DNA of 51,760 nucleotides from CAYQTL01 sp964420405 (GTDB taxonomy: Bacteria > Acidobacteriota > Thermoanaerobaculia > Thermoanaerobaculales > Sulfomarinibacteraceae). Every line of letters begins with the position of its first letter. The first letter of the stretch is position 1. A program made the position numbers and the translations under genes. Below, one piece after another: positions 8,628 through 16,981 of this stretch. Under the pieces are notes generated by a model. The model saw only the letters and a program-made list of their open reading frames with translations. It made no database searches and was not told the origin of the DNA. Location of the stretch: contig CAYQTL010000027.1 in assembly GCA_964420405.1 (NCBI GenBank), positions 1 through 51,760 on the forward strand, in the 5' to 3' direction.

Positions 8628-10523
8628 CTACCCTACCGGCTGCGGCTCCCTTCGCGCCACCCCGTCGGCCAGGACGAGGTCGAACTCCTCGAGGGCCTCC
8701 ACCACCTCCGCCTCGTACTCGTCGGAGAACAGACGTTCGCGCATCCGTTCGGCCACCGGCACCACCATCGGGTAGCCGCGCCACGGCACCGCCTCGCCGG
8801 TCCGCCGGTCCACGATCCGGTCCTCGGCGACCGCGCGGCTCGCCTCGGCCAGGGACAGGCCCTCCACCGCCGCCTCGAACGCCCGGAAGCGGGCCTCGTG
8901 CTCAGGGTGCAGGAAACGCACGATGCGACGGCTCTGGGCCGCGACGTGGAACGACGACGGCGCATAGTAGATCCCGTCCAGCTCCAGGATCTCGCACACC
9001 ATCACCAGCCAGCCGAGGATCTCCTTCAGCATGCCGAGACCCGGGTGCTTCTGGCCCGGCAGCGGCCGCCGGTAGGGCCCGAAGTGGGCCCTCGGGTTCT
9101 GCAGCAGCAGCCACTCGAGAACGATCACGGTATGCTCCGGCACCACCCGCGTCGAGCGGGCCACCCGCAGCTCCACGAGCAGCTCGGTCCGGTCCGGATC
9201 CCCCCACACCCGCACGGTCTGGCCGAGGGGGTGGGCCAGGTCGACCTCGACCTGCGGATGGCGGAAGCCGGACACCCGGAGCTTGTCGAGGATCCCGAAC
9301 CGCTCCAGCAACAGCTCGACGCCATGCCGCGAGAAGAAGCTCAGGAAGCGGGTCCGGCGGGGCACGCCGGGGAGGATTCCCGCCAGGTCGCTGTCCTCGA
9401 GACGCCAGCTGTACTCGCCTCCCGGCTCGGCCGTCAGGGCGGCGCGGTCGAGCTTGCGGCTGATGCGCCGGAGCCGCAGCAACGTCAGCTCCTCGGTATC
9501 CGGAGGCTCCGCCGCCCTGCCCGTCAGCATCCAGGTGGCGAACCGCGCCGTGTGCTTCCAGGTGTCGACGCCGTAGCCGCCGCCCAGCACCACCACCACC
9601 GGGATCCTCCGGGAGCGCCGCACCTGCTCGATCACGAACCGGTCCCGCTGGAGCATCCCCCCGGGCGAGATCTCCCAGTTCCCCAGCGCGTCGTCGGCGG
9701 CGGGATCGGTCCCCGCGAGGTAGACGACCAGGCCCGGCTGGACCTGGTCCACCACGTCGGGCAGCGTCTTCAGGAGAGTGCCGAGGTACTGCTCGTCGGC
9801 CACGTGACCGCCGAGGGCGATCGAGGTGGAGCCTTCGGCCGTCGTGTCGCCCCAGTGCTCGTTGTGGACGGAGTAGGTGTGGACCGACGGATCGCGGGCG
9901 AAGATCGCACGGGTGCCGTTGCCGTCGTGCAGGTCGAGGTCGACGACGAGCACCGGCTCGCGGAACCCGCCGGCGCGGATCCGGGCGATCGCCACGGCGA
10001 TGTCGTTGAACAGGCAGAACGCCATCCCCGACCCGCGGTAGGCGTGATGGAGACCGCCGCCGAGGTTGAACGCCACGGTCCGGTTGGCGATGGCGAGACG
10101 GGTCGCGTACATCGTGCCGCCGACCATCAGCCGCTGGGTCTCGACCACGCCCTCCAGGTCGTCGTCGCTCACCGGCACGCCGAAGATCCGGTGGCCGACC
10201 TCCCGTTGCTGCAGCGACTCGAGGTAGGCGAGGTCGTGCACCCGCAACAGGTGCCGCAGGGAGGGTGGCCGCGGCCGTGCGAGGTCGTCGCCGTGGACCA
10301 GACCCTCCTCGGCGAGAAACGAGAGGATCCGGTCGGCCCGCTCGGGGTCCAGCGGACCGGATGGCAGGGTCCGCCGGTAGGCGTCGTGGACGACGAACCG
10401 GATCCCGTGGCTGCGCCAGCGGCGCAGCATCCCGCGCCACAGCCGTCGGCCCTCGCGCGCGAGCCGGCACGGGAGTGCCTGGTACGACAGCCCCCGCGAC
10501 CCGTTGCCAGTGCGCCCGCCCAT
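8628..10523 (-). CDS. Histone-deacetylase-superfamily protein with long C-terminal extension
   Basis: A 631-residue protein. Residues about 40-360 form an arginase/deacetylase fold: GGGLHH (155-160), the zinc ligands in DLDLHDGNG (Asp197, His199), Asp273 in AGTDPAADD, and the transition-state Tyr317 in GGGYG. Bacterial members deacetylate acetylpolyamines, acetoin-related or acetyl-lysine substrates. Residues about 365-631 are an extra domain I do not recognise, mixed alpha/beta with VVPEHTVIVLEWLLLQNP and a histidine/tryptophan-rich stretch. Bacterial deacetylases are usually 300-380 residues, so this is a fusion. TATACT lies nine bases before the ATG. It heads the run that continues with the SDR, DprE1-like and PBP4 genes. 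Confidence 0.8.
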   Translation of the reverse strand: MGGRTGNGSRGLSYQALPCRLAREGRRLWRGMLRRWRSHGIRFVVHDAYRRTLPSGPLDPERADRILSFLAEEGLVHGDDLARPRPPSLRHLLRVHDLAYLESLQQREVGHRIFGVPVSDDDLEGVVETQRLMVGGTMYATRLAIANRTVAFNLGGGLHHAYRGSGMAFCLFNDIAVAIARIRAGGFREPVLVVDLDLHDGNGTRAIFARDPSVHTYSVHNEHWGDTTAEGSTSIALGGHVADEQYLGTLLKTLPDVVDQVQPGLVVYLAGTDPAADDALGNWEISPGGMLQRDRFVIEQVRRSRRIPVVVVLGGGYGVDTWKHTARFATWMLTGRAAEPPDTEELTLLRLRRISRKLDRAALTAEPGGEYSWRLEDSDLAGILPGVPRRTRFLSFFSRHGVELLLERFGILDKLRVSGFRHPQVEVDLAHPLGQTVRVWGDPDRTELLVELRVARSTRVVPEHTVIVLEWLLLQNPRAHFGPYRRPLPGQKHPGLGMLKEILGWLVMVCEILELDGIYYAPSSFHVAAQSRRIVRFLHPEHEARFRAFEAAVEGLSLAEASRAVAEDRIVDRRTGEAVPWRGYPMVVPVAERMRERLFSDEYEAEVVEALEEFDLVLADGVARREPQPVG

Positions 10524-10532
10524 CGGTTGGGG

Positions 10533-10538
10533 AGTATA
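10533..10538 (-). promoter_or_regulatory. -10 box TATACT for the deacetylase gene
   Basis: On the minus strand GATATACTCC ends nine bases before the ATG at 10523. It is the closest match to TATAAT seen at any start in the window, and it stands out in GC-rich surroundings. No convincing -35 hexamer lies at 16-18 bases. The 5' leader would be only a few bases, or absent. Confidence 0.5.
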
Positions 10539-10593
10539 TCGCCGTCGGGATGGGGGACCTCCGTCCGATCCGCTGTCGGTCCGGCTTCCCTCC

Positions 10594-10740
10594 CCGTCTC
10601 CGTTCCCGATCCCGCTCTCGTCCGCGATCCCGATTGCGGCCACCCGCCGGTGACCGGAGCCGGCCCGACGGCAGCGACGCCGGCCCGCCGACAGTGGCGG
10701 AGCACCACCGCGACGGGAGGTCCGCCGCCCGATCCCGTTG
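10594..10740. repeat. Hexamer array and boxes in the divergent spacer
   Basis: CGTTCCCGATCCCG and CGCGATCCCGATT (10601-10635) are degenerate GATCCC units. They are followed by GACGGCAGCGACGCCGG and CCGACAGTGG, relatives of the boxes at 4705-4738 and 2261-2276. The spacer 10524-10792 holds promoters for both flanking genes and no coding sequence. Confidence 0.55.
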
Positions 10741-10769
10741 CTGACTCCACCTCCCGTCAGCGCTACACT
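10741..10769 (+). promoter_or_regulatory. Promoter: CTGACT, 17-base spacer, TACACT
   Basis: CTGACT (10741-10746) and TACACT (10764-10769) are separated by the optimal 17 bases and match sigma-70 consensus at four positions each. The ATG at 10793 follows a GGAGG ribosome site, so this transcript has a normal leader of roughly 16 bases. Confidence 0.45.
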
Positions 10770-10792
10770 CGTGCCCCGCTCGGAGGAACGCC

Positions 10793-11710
10793 ATGGCCCG
10801 TCGTACTCCCGCACTGACTCTCGCCACCGTCGCAGCGCTGCTCGTGGCCGCCACCACGAGCGCCGCCGCCGACGGCGAGCCCGGCCGGGTGTTCATGTGG
10901 CGGGCGAGCTCCGACAGCGCAACCGTCCACCTGCTCGGCTCGATCCACGCGGCCCGGCCGAGCCTGTACCCGCTCGACCCCGCCATCCAGGCCGCGCTCG
11001 ACGCCGCCCAGGTGATCGCGTTCGAGACCGACCTCGGCGATCTCCCGTCTGCCGCCGGCGAGATGCTCGCGGCCGGCACCCTGGAGCCGGGCGTCCGCCT
11101 GCCCGACGTGCTCTCGGGGGAGACGATGGCGGCACTCGAGGCGCGACTCCGGACATCGGGGCTTCCGGTGGCGGGGTTCGACACCATGCGGCCATGGCTG
11201 GTGGCGCTCACCCTGACCTCGGCGGAGCTGGTGCGGGCCGGCTACGGTCTCGAGACGGGCATCGACCAGCGACTGTGGCAGCGGGCCGCGGATGCGGACG
11301 TGCCGCGCCTCGCCCTGGAGCCGATCTCCGACCAGATCGCCCTGTTCGCCGAGCTGACGCCGGCCGAGAGCGAGGCGTTCCTGGCGATGACCCTGGCCGA
11401 CCTGGAGCGGCTGGGGCCGATGCTCGACGAGCTCACCGAGCGGTGGCAGGCGGGCGACGCGGCCCACGCGGCCGCCCTCCTGACCGAGTCGTTCGAGCCC
11501 TTCCCCCGCCTGTACGACGCCGTCGTGGTGGAGCGCAACCGGAGCTGGATGCCTGCGATCGAAGAGCTGATGGCCGGCCACCGGGACGCTCTCGTGGTGG
11601 TCGGGGCGCTGCACCTGGTCGGCGAGGACGGGCTGGTGGAGATGCTGCGGGCCCGGGGACACGATGTCGAGCAGGTCGCTGCCGGCGTCCGCCGGTCCGC
11701 GGGGGATTGA
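10793..11710 (+). CDS. TraB/GumN family protein, exported
   Basis: A 305-residue protein with a signal peptide (about 1-26, ending SAAADG). TraB/GumN members share a putative metalloprotease-like site: here HLLGSIHAARP near the N-terminus (GxxH) and VVVGALHLVGEDGL near the C-terminus, plus FETDLGDL with its glutamate. The family's biochemical role in bacteria is not settled; gut-hormone-like and Tiki-type protease relations have been proposed. The ATG has GGAGG eight bases upstream. The next gene starts 42 bases downstream on the same strand, so the two may be co-transcribed. Cellular site: periplasm by signal peptide. Confidence 0.82.
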   Translation: MARRTPALTLATVAALLVAATTSAAADGEPGRVFMWRASSDSATVHLLGSIHAARPSLYPLDPAIQAALDAAQVIAFETDLGDLPSAAGEMLAAGTLEPGVRLPDVLSGETMAALEARLRTSGLPVAGFDTMRPWLVALTLTSAELVRAGYGLETGIDQRLWQRAADADVPRLALEPISDQIALFAELTPAESEAFLAMTLADLERLGPMLDELTERWQAGDAAHAAALLTESFEPFPRLYDAVVVERNRSWMPAIEELMAGHRDALVVVGALHLVGEDGLVEMLRARGHDVEQVAAGVRRSAGD

Positions 11711-11752
11711 TCCGTCATCCGGCGAAGTTGCACCACCCGAGGAGAGAGCCCC

Positions 11753-13816
11753 ATGCCGTCGACCATGCCCCGCCATCTGGCACCGCTCATCACCGTGCTC
11801 GGTTTCGCGCTCCTCGTCGGCCCGGTCGCGCACAGCGCCGGGCTGCCCGCCGGGCTCGTTCCCGGCGCACCGGACCCCGCCTCGGTCGAGCGCCACCTGC
11901 TGCCGCCGGTCGACCTCGGCGCGGTGGTCGACGCCGAAGCGACCAGGGTCGGCGCGGCGCGACCGGTGCCTGACAGGTTCGCGACCCCGCTCGAGACCGC
12001 GTTCACGCCGGCCGACAGCGGCACATGGCACGAGCTGGCCGACGGGCGCCGGGTGTGGCGCATCCGGATCGGCTCGGAGGGCGCCGTCAACCTCAACCTC
12101 GCCCTCGACCCGTTCCAACCGCCGGCAGGCGCCCGGCTGTGGCTGTACAGCCCGGACGGGGCGACCGTCCACGGGCCGTTCACCGACCGGGACCGCAACG
12201 CTGACGGGGCGCTGTGGACGCCTGTGGTGCCGGGCGACGAGGTGGTCGTCGAGCTCGACCTGCCGCCCGGCGCCGACTCCGGCCGGCTCCGCATCGCGCG
12301 GGTCCACCACGGCTTCCGCTCGCTCGGCGGCGGCGACGTCAAGGCCGGCTCGTGCAACGTCGACGTCGTGTGCCCGGAAGGCGACCCGTGGCGCGACCAG
12401 ATCCGCTCGGTCGCGCGGATCACCATTCTCGGCCAGTTCCTGTGCTCGGGTCAGCTGCTGAACAACACCGCCGAGGACGACACGCCGTACTTCCTGACCG
12501 CCCAGCACTGCGTCGAGCAGGCGAGCGAGGCGCCGACCGTGGTCGCCTACTGGAACTACGAGTCGCCCTCCTGCGGCCTGCAGGCGGGTGGCAGCCTCGC
12601 CCAGAACCAGAGCGGCGCCACCTTCCTTGCGTCGTCCCTCTGGCAGAGCGGGACCGACTTCACGCTGCTGCTGCTCGACGACGCGCCCGACCCGTCGTTC
12701 GAGGTGCACTTCGCGGGCTGGGACGCCACCGGCGACACCCCGCCGGGGGCGGTCGCGATCCACCATCCGCAGGGCGACGAGAAGTCCATCAGCTTCGACG
12801 ACGACCCTCTCGTCGCGGTCGACTACTACGGCTTCGGCACCCATCAGTGGCGGGTCAACGCCTGGGACCTCGGCACCACCGAGGGCGGCTCGTCGGGGTC
12901 GTGCATCTTCGAGCCGACCACCGGGCTGTGCGTCGGAACCCTCACCACCGGCTCGGCGTCGTGCTCCAATCCGAACGGCTTCGACATCTACGGCCGCTTC
13001 GACCTCCACTACCACGGGCTCCCGGGCACGTCCTCCGGCGGCCGCCTGGCGGACTGGCTGGATCCCCTGGACACCGGCCAGCTGACCCTCGCCGGCAAGG
13101 ATCCAGGCGGGGCCGGTGAGATCGTCACCTGGGTCGTCCACGCGGCGGCCTCGACGGCCGGGGCCGGCGACTCGGACTGGCGCAGCCAGATCGCGATCGT
13201 GAACCCGACCGGTGAGACCCGCACCGCGACGGTCCACTTCGTCCGCGCGGGCGCCGTGTGGCCGGGCACCGTGCTGACAGGTCCGGTCGAGATCGCACCC
13301 GCCTCGTCCCTCTTCCTCGACGACCCACTGCTTCCCCGCAACCCGACCTCGGGCCTGGTGGCGGTGGTCGTCGACGGCCGGGGTCCGATGGTCTACTCGC
13401 GGACCTTCAACCTCGCGCCCGGTGGCGCCACCTTCGGCCAGGGGATCCCCGGCGTGCTGATCGACGACGTCGAGCCGGCGACCGAGCTCGTCCTGCCCAT
13501 GCTGCACTCCTCGCCGGGCCGGTTCCGCGCCAACCTGGGCCTGGTCCAGGCCTCGGCCGGCACCATCACCGTCCTCGTCCAGGCCTACCGGGCCGACGGC
13601 AGCCTGCTGGCGACGCGGACCTTCAACCAGTCATCCGCCTTCTTCCAGGTCAACGACCTGCTGGCGGCGATGGGGATCGGCGACGCCGAGGTCGAGGGCG
13701 GGTGGGTCCGCGTCCGGCTGTCGGCCGGCGACCCCGCGTGGTGGGACGCCTACCTCTCGGTGGTCGACGACCGCACCGACGACCCGACCTTCGTGGCGGC
13801 GATGCGCTCCGAGTAG
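11753..13816 (+). CDS. Secreted trypsin-like serine protease (lysyl-endopeptidase-like)
   Basis: A 687-residue exported protease. After a signal peptide (about 1-29) and a propeptide-like region, the chymotrypsin fold carries the triad His252 (FLTAQHC), Asp302 (SGTDFTLLLL) and Ser381 (EGGSSGSC). Paired cysteines around CNVDVVCPEG, FLCSG, HC and SPSCGL match lysyl-endopeptidase-like secreted proteases. Residues about 455-687 form a separate C-terminal region made of two related beta modules (SQIAIVNPTGETRTATVHF and ANLGLVQASAGTITVLVQ), similar to the gene at 197. The ribosome site GAGGAGAG precedes the ATG. The gene converges on the SUMF gene, with only one base between stop codons. Cleavage specificity is inferred from the family. 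Confidence 0.85.
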   Translation: MPSTMPRHLAPLITVLGFALLVGPVAHSAGLPAGLVPGAPDPASVERHLLPPVDLGAVVDAEATRVGAARPVPDRFATPLETAFTPADSGTWHELADGRRVWRIRIGSEGAVNLNLALDPFQPPAGARLWLYSPDGATVHGPFTDRDRNADGALWTPVVPGDEVVVELDLPPGADSGRLRIARVHHGFRSLGGGDVKAGSCNVDVVCPEGDPWRDQIRSVARITILGQFLCSGQLLNNTAEDDTPYFLTAQHCVEQASEAPTVVAYWNYESPSCGLQAGGSLAQNQSGATFLASSLWQSGTDFTLLLLDDAPDPSFEVHFAGWDATGDTPPGAVAIHHPQGDEKSISFDDDPLVAVDYYGFGTHQWRVNAWDLGTTEGGSSGSCIFEPTTGLCVGTLTTGSASCSNPNGFDIYGRFDLHYHGLPGTSSGGRLADWLDPLDTGQLTLAGKDPGGAGEIVTWVVHAAASTAGAGDSDWRSQIAIVNPTGETRTATVHFVRAGAVWPGTVLTGPVEIAPASSLFLDDPLLPRNPTSGLVAVVVDGRGPMVYSRTFNLAPGGATFGQGIPGVLIDDVEPATELVLPMLHSSPGRFRANLGLVQASAGTITVLVQAYRADGSLLATRTFNQSSAFFQVNDLLAAMGIGDAEVEGGWVRVRLSAGDPAWWDAYLSVVDDRTDDPTFVAAMRSE

Positions 13817-13817
13817 A

Positions 13818-16232
13818 TCACCTCTCCTCGATGTCGGCGGCGCAGCGGAACCCCGTCGTGCGGTAGGCGTCCAGCGGCGGACGGCTCGCCCTCGACGACA
13901 CCCGCATCCGGTTGGGCGGGTCGTCGTACGATCCGCCGCGGATCACCCGGCGGTGCTCGACCGGTCCGCCGGTGAGCTGGTTCCAGGCCCGCGCATCCCG
14001 CGGCGCGTCCCGATAGTCGCGGTGGTACAGGTCCTCGACCCACTCGGCAGCGTTGCCGAGCATGTCGTACAGCCCCCACCGGTCGGGTGCGAACGAGCCC
14101 ACCGGCGCAGCCCCCCCGAACCGGTCGTCGCCCGCGGTACCGAGCCCGTTGGCGGCCCCCTCCCGCCACACGGTCCCCCATGGGTAGCGGGTCTGCTGGT
14201 CGCCACGGGCGGCGTGCTCCCACTCGGCCTCGGTCGGAAGCCGCTTGCCGGCCCAACGGGCGTACTCCCGGGCCTGGTGCCAGTCGACCCACATCACGGG
14301 CAGGGCCCGCAGGTTCGGGTCGTCGTACATCACCGGCTGCCGCGGCGGCGAGCAGGCGCCGGCCTCGACACACCGGCGGTAGTCGGCGTTGGTGACCTCC
14401 CGCCGGTCGAGCCAGAACCCCTCCACCCGCACCGACCGCGCCGGATGCTCGTCGTTCTGTGCCGACGTGTCACCGACGCTCGCCCCCATCCGGAACGTCC
14501 CGGCAGGGATCCACACCATGTCGCGGTCGTCGCCGTCCCACCTGCGGACGTCGCCGGCGGACGGGACGGTGGCCGCGAGCAGGCGCGGCAGCACCGGGTC
14601 GTCGGGATCCACATCGAGGGCCGCCCGGAGCGCCACCTGAGCCTGGCCCCGCCGTCGCGACCGCATCGCCTCCTCGGCGCGGGCCCTGAGCGCTTCCAGG
14701 ATCTCCGTCCGTTTCGACCGGAACCGCCGTCCGATGTCCGGGAACTCCTCCGCGGAGCGCCGGAAGCGCTCCACCCAGGCCGCCGCCTGGCGCACGTCCC
14801 CGATCTCGATCTCGACCAGCAGGTCCCGCTCGAAGCGGTCCAGGAACACGGCCACGACGGGGTCGCGCGAGCTGCGGGCGAGCAGCACCCCGGCCTGGGC
14901 GAGGGCCTCGCCGATCCGGTTCTCGAGCACCAGCCAGGTCAGGGCGCGACGCTCCAGGTAGCGCCGGTCGGCGGTCGTGAGCGCCGATCCCTCGAGAGCC
15001 CGGGGCGAGCCCGACCCGCCCGGAAACAGGCGCGTCGCGAGCTCGACCAGGTCGCTGGTCGGGATCCTGCCGGGTGGATCCACGACCGCCCGCAGACCGA
15101 GATCGTCGGCACGGTAGCCCTCGTCCCGCCAGTCCCGCGCGGACACCCGCGAAAGCACCAGCGTGCGCCTCCACGAGCCGCCCCGCAGCACGCGTCCCCA
15201 GCCGTCCACAACCGGCCCGCCGTCGTCCGGCACCTGCTTGAGACCGGACTGGTAGCGGTCGCGGCACCACTCGAAGACGTTCCCGGCGATGTCGTGGATG
15301 CCCCATCCGGTGGCCTCGAAGGCGCCCACCGCGGTCGTCCCGCCCGAAGCGCGGCCGGCCTCCGGCTGCACGTTGGCGGCGGCCTCGAGCCGCTCGTCGC
15401 CCCACGGGAAACGTCTGTCCAGCTCCCGGCCACGGGCGACCCGCTCCCACTCGGCCTCGGTCGGCAGCCGGCGACCGGCCCAGCGGGCGTACGCCTCCGC
15501 CTGGTGCCACGTCAGGCCCACCACCGGGTGGTCGTCGCGCCGACGGTCGTCGAACGGCGCGGGGTCGAGCGGCGGATCACACCAGCCGGAGGCGACGCAC
15601 CGCCGGTAGCTGCGGTTGGTCACCTCGGTCCGATCCACCCACAACGGGGCGAGCTCCACCCAGCGGAAGTACCGCTCGTCCTCGCGGCACTCGCGGTCCC
15701 CGGGACTGCACCCCATGCGGTAGGCCACCGCCGGATGGAACACCAGGTCCGCGTCGTCGGCCGGAGACCGCCACACCTGGCCCGGCTCGGCGGTCACCGG
15801 CGGCAGCAGGCGCTCGCGGAGCCGGTCGACCGCGGCGCCGCGCGGGTCGAGCCTGGCGGCCGCGGACCAGGCGCGTCCGGCGGCGACGGCGTCCCTCGGG
15901 GCGATGTCGTCGCCCCAGTCGGCCAGGGCGGTCGCGGCCTGCCGCTCGAGGCGCTCCACCAGCACGTCGCCACCGGCGAGGGGCGTCACGTGGGCGTCGT
16001 AGGCGTCGACCAGGATCTCGACCGCGGCGATCCGCCCGGCCACGGCCTCCTGCAGGACCGACCGCTCCGCCTGCCGGAGCACCTCGCGCGCCTCCCGCTC
16101 CGAGGACGAGGCGTGGAGCCTCGCCACCGCGTCCGGCAGGCGACTCCACGGGCCGGCCCGGGCGGTGTCCGCGGCCACCACGCCGACCGTCATCAGGATC
16201 AGCCCCCACGGAGACGCTCGGCGGACGACCAT
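13818..16232 (-). CDS. Exported protein with two SUMF1/FGE-type domains, catalytic cysteines absent
   Basis: An 804-residue protein with an N-terminal signal peptide (about 1-26), a helical region, one formylglycine-generating-enzyme-like (SUMF) domain at about 165-375, a charged helical linker (about 390-555) and a second SUMF domain at about 560-800. Each domain shows the core motifs WVDRTEVTNRSYRRCV / WLDRREVTNADYRRCV, RLPTEAEWE and RGGSW / RGGSY. In true formylglycine-generating enzymes two cysteines follow RGGS; neither domain has them, so sulfatase activation is unlikely. A binding or scaffold role is more likely, or another SUMF reaction. TACAAT lies twelve bases before the ATG. Confidence 0.82.
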   Translation of the reverse strand: MVVRRASPWGLILMTVGVVAADTARAGPWSRLPDAVARLHASSSEREAREVLRQAERSVLQEAVAGRIAAVEILVDAYDAHVTPLAGGDVLVERLERQAATALADWGDDIAPRDAVAAGRAWSAAARLDPRGAAVDRLRERLLPPVTAEPGQVWRSPADDADLVFHPAVAYRMGCSPGDRECREDERYFRWVELAPLWVDRTEVTNRSYRRCVASGWCDPPLDPAPFDDRRRDDHPVVGLTWHQAEAYARWAGRRLPTEAEWERVARGRELDRRFPWGDERLEAAANVQPEAGRASGGTTAVGAFEATGWGIHDIAGNVFEWCRDRYQSGLKQVPDDGGPVVDGWGRVLRGGSWRRTLVLSRVSARDWRDEGYRADDLGLRAVVDPPGRIPTSDLVELATRLFPGGSGSPRALEGSALTTADRRYLERRALTWLVLENRIGEALAQAGVLLARSSRDPVVAVFLDRFERDLLVEIEIGDVRQAAAWVERFRRSAEEFPDIGRRFRSKRTEILEALRARAEEAMRSRRRGQAQVALRAALDVDPDDPVLPRLLAATVPSAGDVRRWDGDDRDMVWIPAGTFRMGASVGDTSAQNDEHPARSVRVEGFWLDRREVTNADYRRCVEAGACSPPRQPVMYDDPNLRALPVMWVDWHQAREYARWAGKRLPTEAEWEHAARGDQQTRYPWGTVWREGAANGLGTAGDDRFGGAAPVGSFAPDRWGLYDMLGNAAEWVEDLYHRDYRDAPRDARAWNQLTGGPVEHRRVIRGGSYDDPPNRMRVSSRASRPPLDAYRTTGFRCAADIEER

Positions 16233-16244
16233 GGTCGAGGTGTC

Positions 16245-16250
16245 ATTGTA
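16245..16250 (-). promoter_or_regulatory. -10 box TACAAT for the SUMF gene
   Basis: TACAAT on the minus strand matches the -10 consensus at five of six positions and ends twelve bases before the ATG at 16232. The position where a -35 box would fall (16268-16273) is a GGGATC unit of the neighbouring array. Confidence 0.5.
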
Positions 16251-16260
16251 CAGGGCGACC

Positions 16261-16299
16261 CCGCTCCGATCCCGCTCCCGCTCCCGCTCCCGTCCCCGG
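16261..16299. repeat. Hexamer array filling a divergent promoter region
   Basis: CCGATCCCGCTCCCGCTCCC-type units run without break between the -10 box of the leftward SUMF gene and the -10 box of the rightward gene at 16313. The whole intergenic distance is 80 bases, so both -35 regions must lie inside the array. Confidence 0.65.
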
Positions 16300-16305
16300 T
16301 ACACT
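16300..16305 (+). promoter_or_regulatory. -10 box TACACT for the gene at 16313
   Basis: TACACT ends seven bases before the GTG start at 16313 and directly abuts the array 16261-16299. The spacing predicts a leaderless transcript. Confidence 0.45.
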
Positions 16306-16312
16306 CGGCCCC

Positions 16313-16981
16313 GTGGGCGGCGACCGTGAGCTTGAGTTCTACCGCCAGGTGGAGGAGCTGTTCGCGTCCTTCCGGGGCGTCCCCCACCTGCTGTCGCCGC
16401 GCGACTTCCAGCTGCTGCGCAGGTGGTGGGCCGAGGAGGTGCCGCTGGACGCGGTCCGCGGTGGGCTCGCCGAGGTCTCGGCGCGGCGTCACGAGAAGGG
16501 TGAGGCCGACCCGGTGGTGAGCCTGTCGTACTGCCGGCACGCGGTCGAGAGGCACGCGCGGCGCCTGGCGGAGATGCGGGTGGGAACGGCCCCATCGCCC
16601 GACGGCACCGCGCGGACCGGACCGGAGTCGGCGGCGGCGGTCGCCGCCCTCGCCGACATCCTCGACCGTCGCGCCGCGGCGCTGGCCGGACGCTGGCCCC
16701 GGGTGTCCGAGGTGGTCGCAGCGACCGCGTCGGAGGTCCGCGGCGCCGCCGCACTCCCCCCGGCCGCGGTGGAGGAGCGCCTGTTCGACCTCGACGCCAT
16801 CCTCCTGTCCGCCTGTTGGCGTGCGCTGCCGGACTCCCCGCGGGAGGAGATCGACCGGCGGGCCGGCGAGACGGCCCACGCCACCGCCACCGGCGACGGG
16901 GTCGACCGTGCCCGCCGCGCGATGCGCGACCGCGAGCTCCGGCACCTGCTCGAGCTGCCCAGGCTGGAGCTTCTCGAATGA
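16313..16981 (+). CDS. Conserved-looking hypothetical protein, helical
   Basis: A 222-residue soluble protein that I do not recognise. It is predicted to be mostly helical and charged (ELEFYRQVEELFASFRG, then DFQLLRRWWAEEVPLDAVRGGL). The start resembles phage or primosomal helix-bundle folds, but that is not evidence of function. A single cysteine sits in SYCRHAVERHARR. GTG 16313 is set by the -10 box seven bases upstream and by the first plausible protein composition. Its stop overlaps the next start (ATGA), so it is translationally coupled to the RNA methyltransferase and may act in RNA modification or with ComEC. I see no membrane segment or signal peptide. Confidence 0.75.
   Translation: MGGDRELEFYRQVEELFASFRGVPHLLSPRDFQLLRRWWAEEVPLDAVRGGLAEVSARRHEKGEADPVVSLSYCRHAVERHARRLAEMRVGTAPSPDGTARTGPESAAAVAALADILDRRAAALAGRWPRVSEVVAATASEVRGAAALPPAAVEERLFDLDAILLSACWRALPDSPREEIDRRAGETAHATATGDGVDRARRAMRDRELRHLLELPRLELLE

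Noticed and set aside
10763..13507. 914-codon minus-strand frame opposite the TraB and protease genes
   Set aside because: No signal peptide, motif or ribosome site; the opposite strand encodes two clear families across the same bases.
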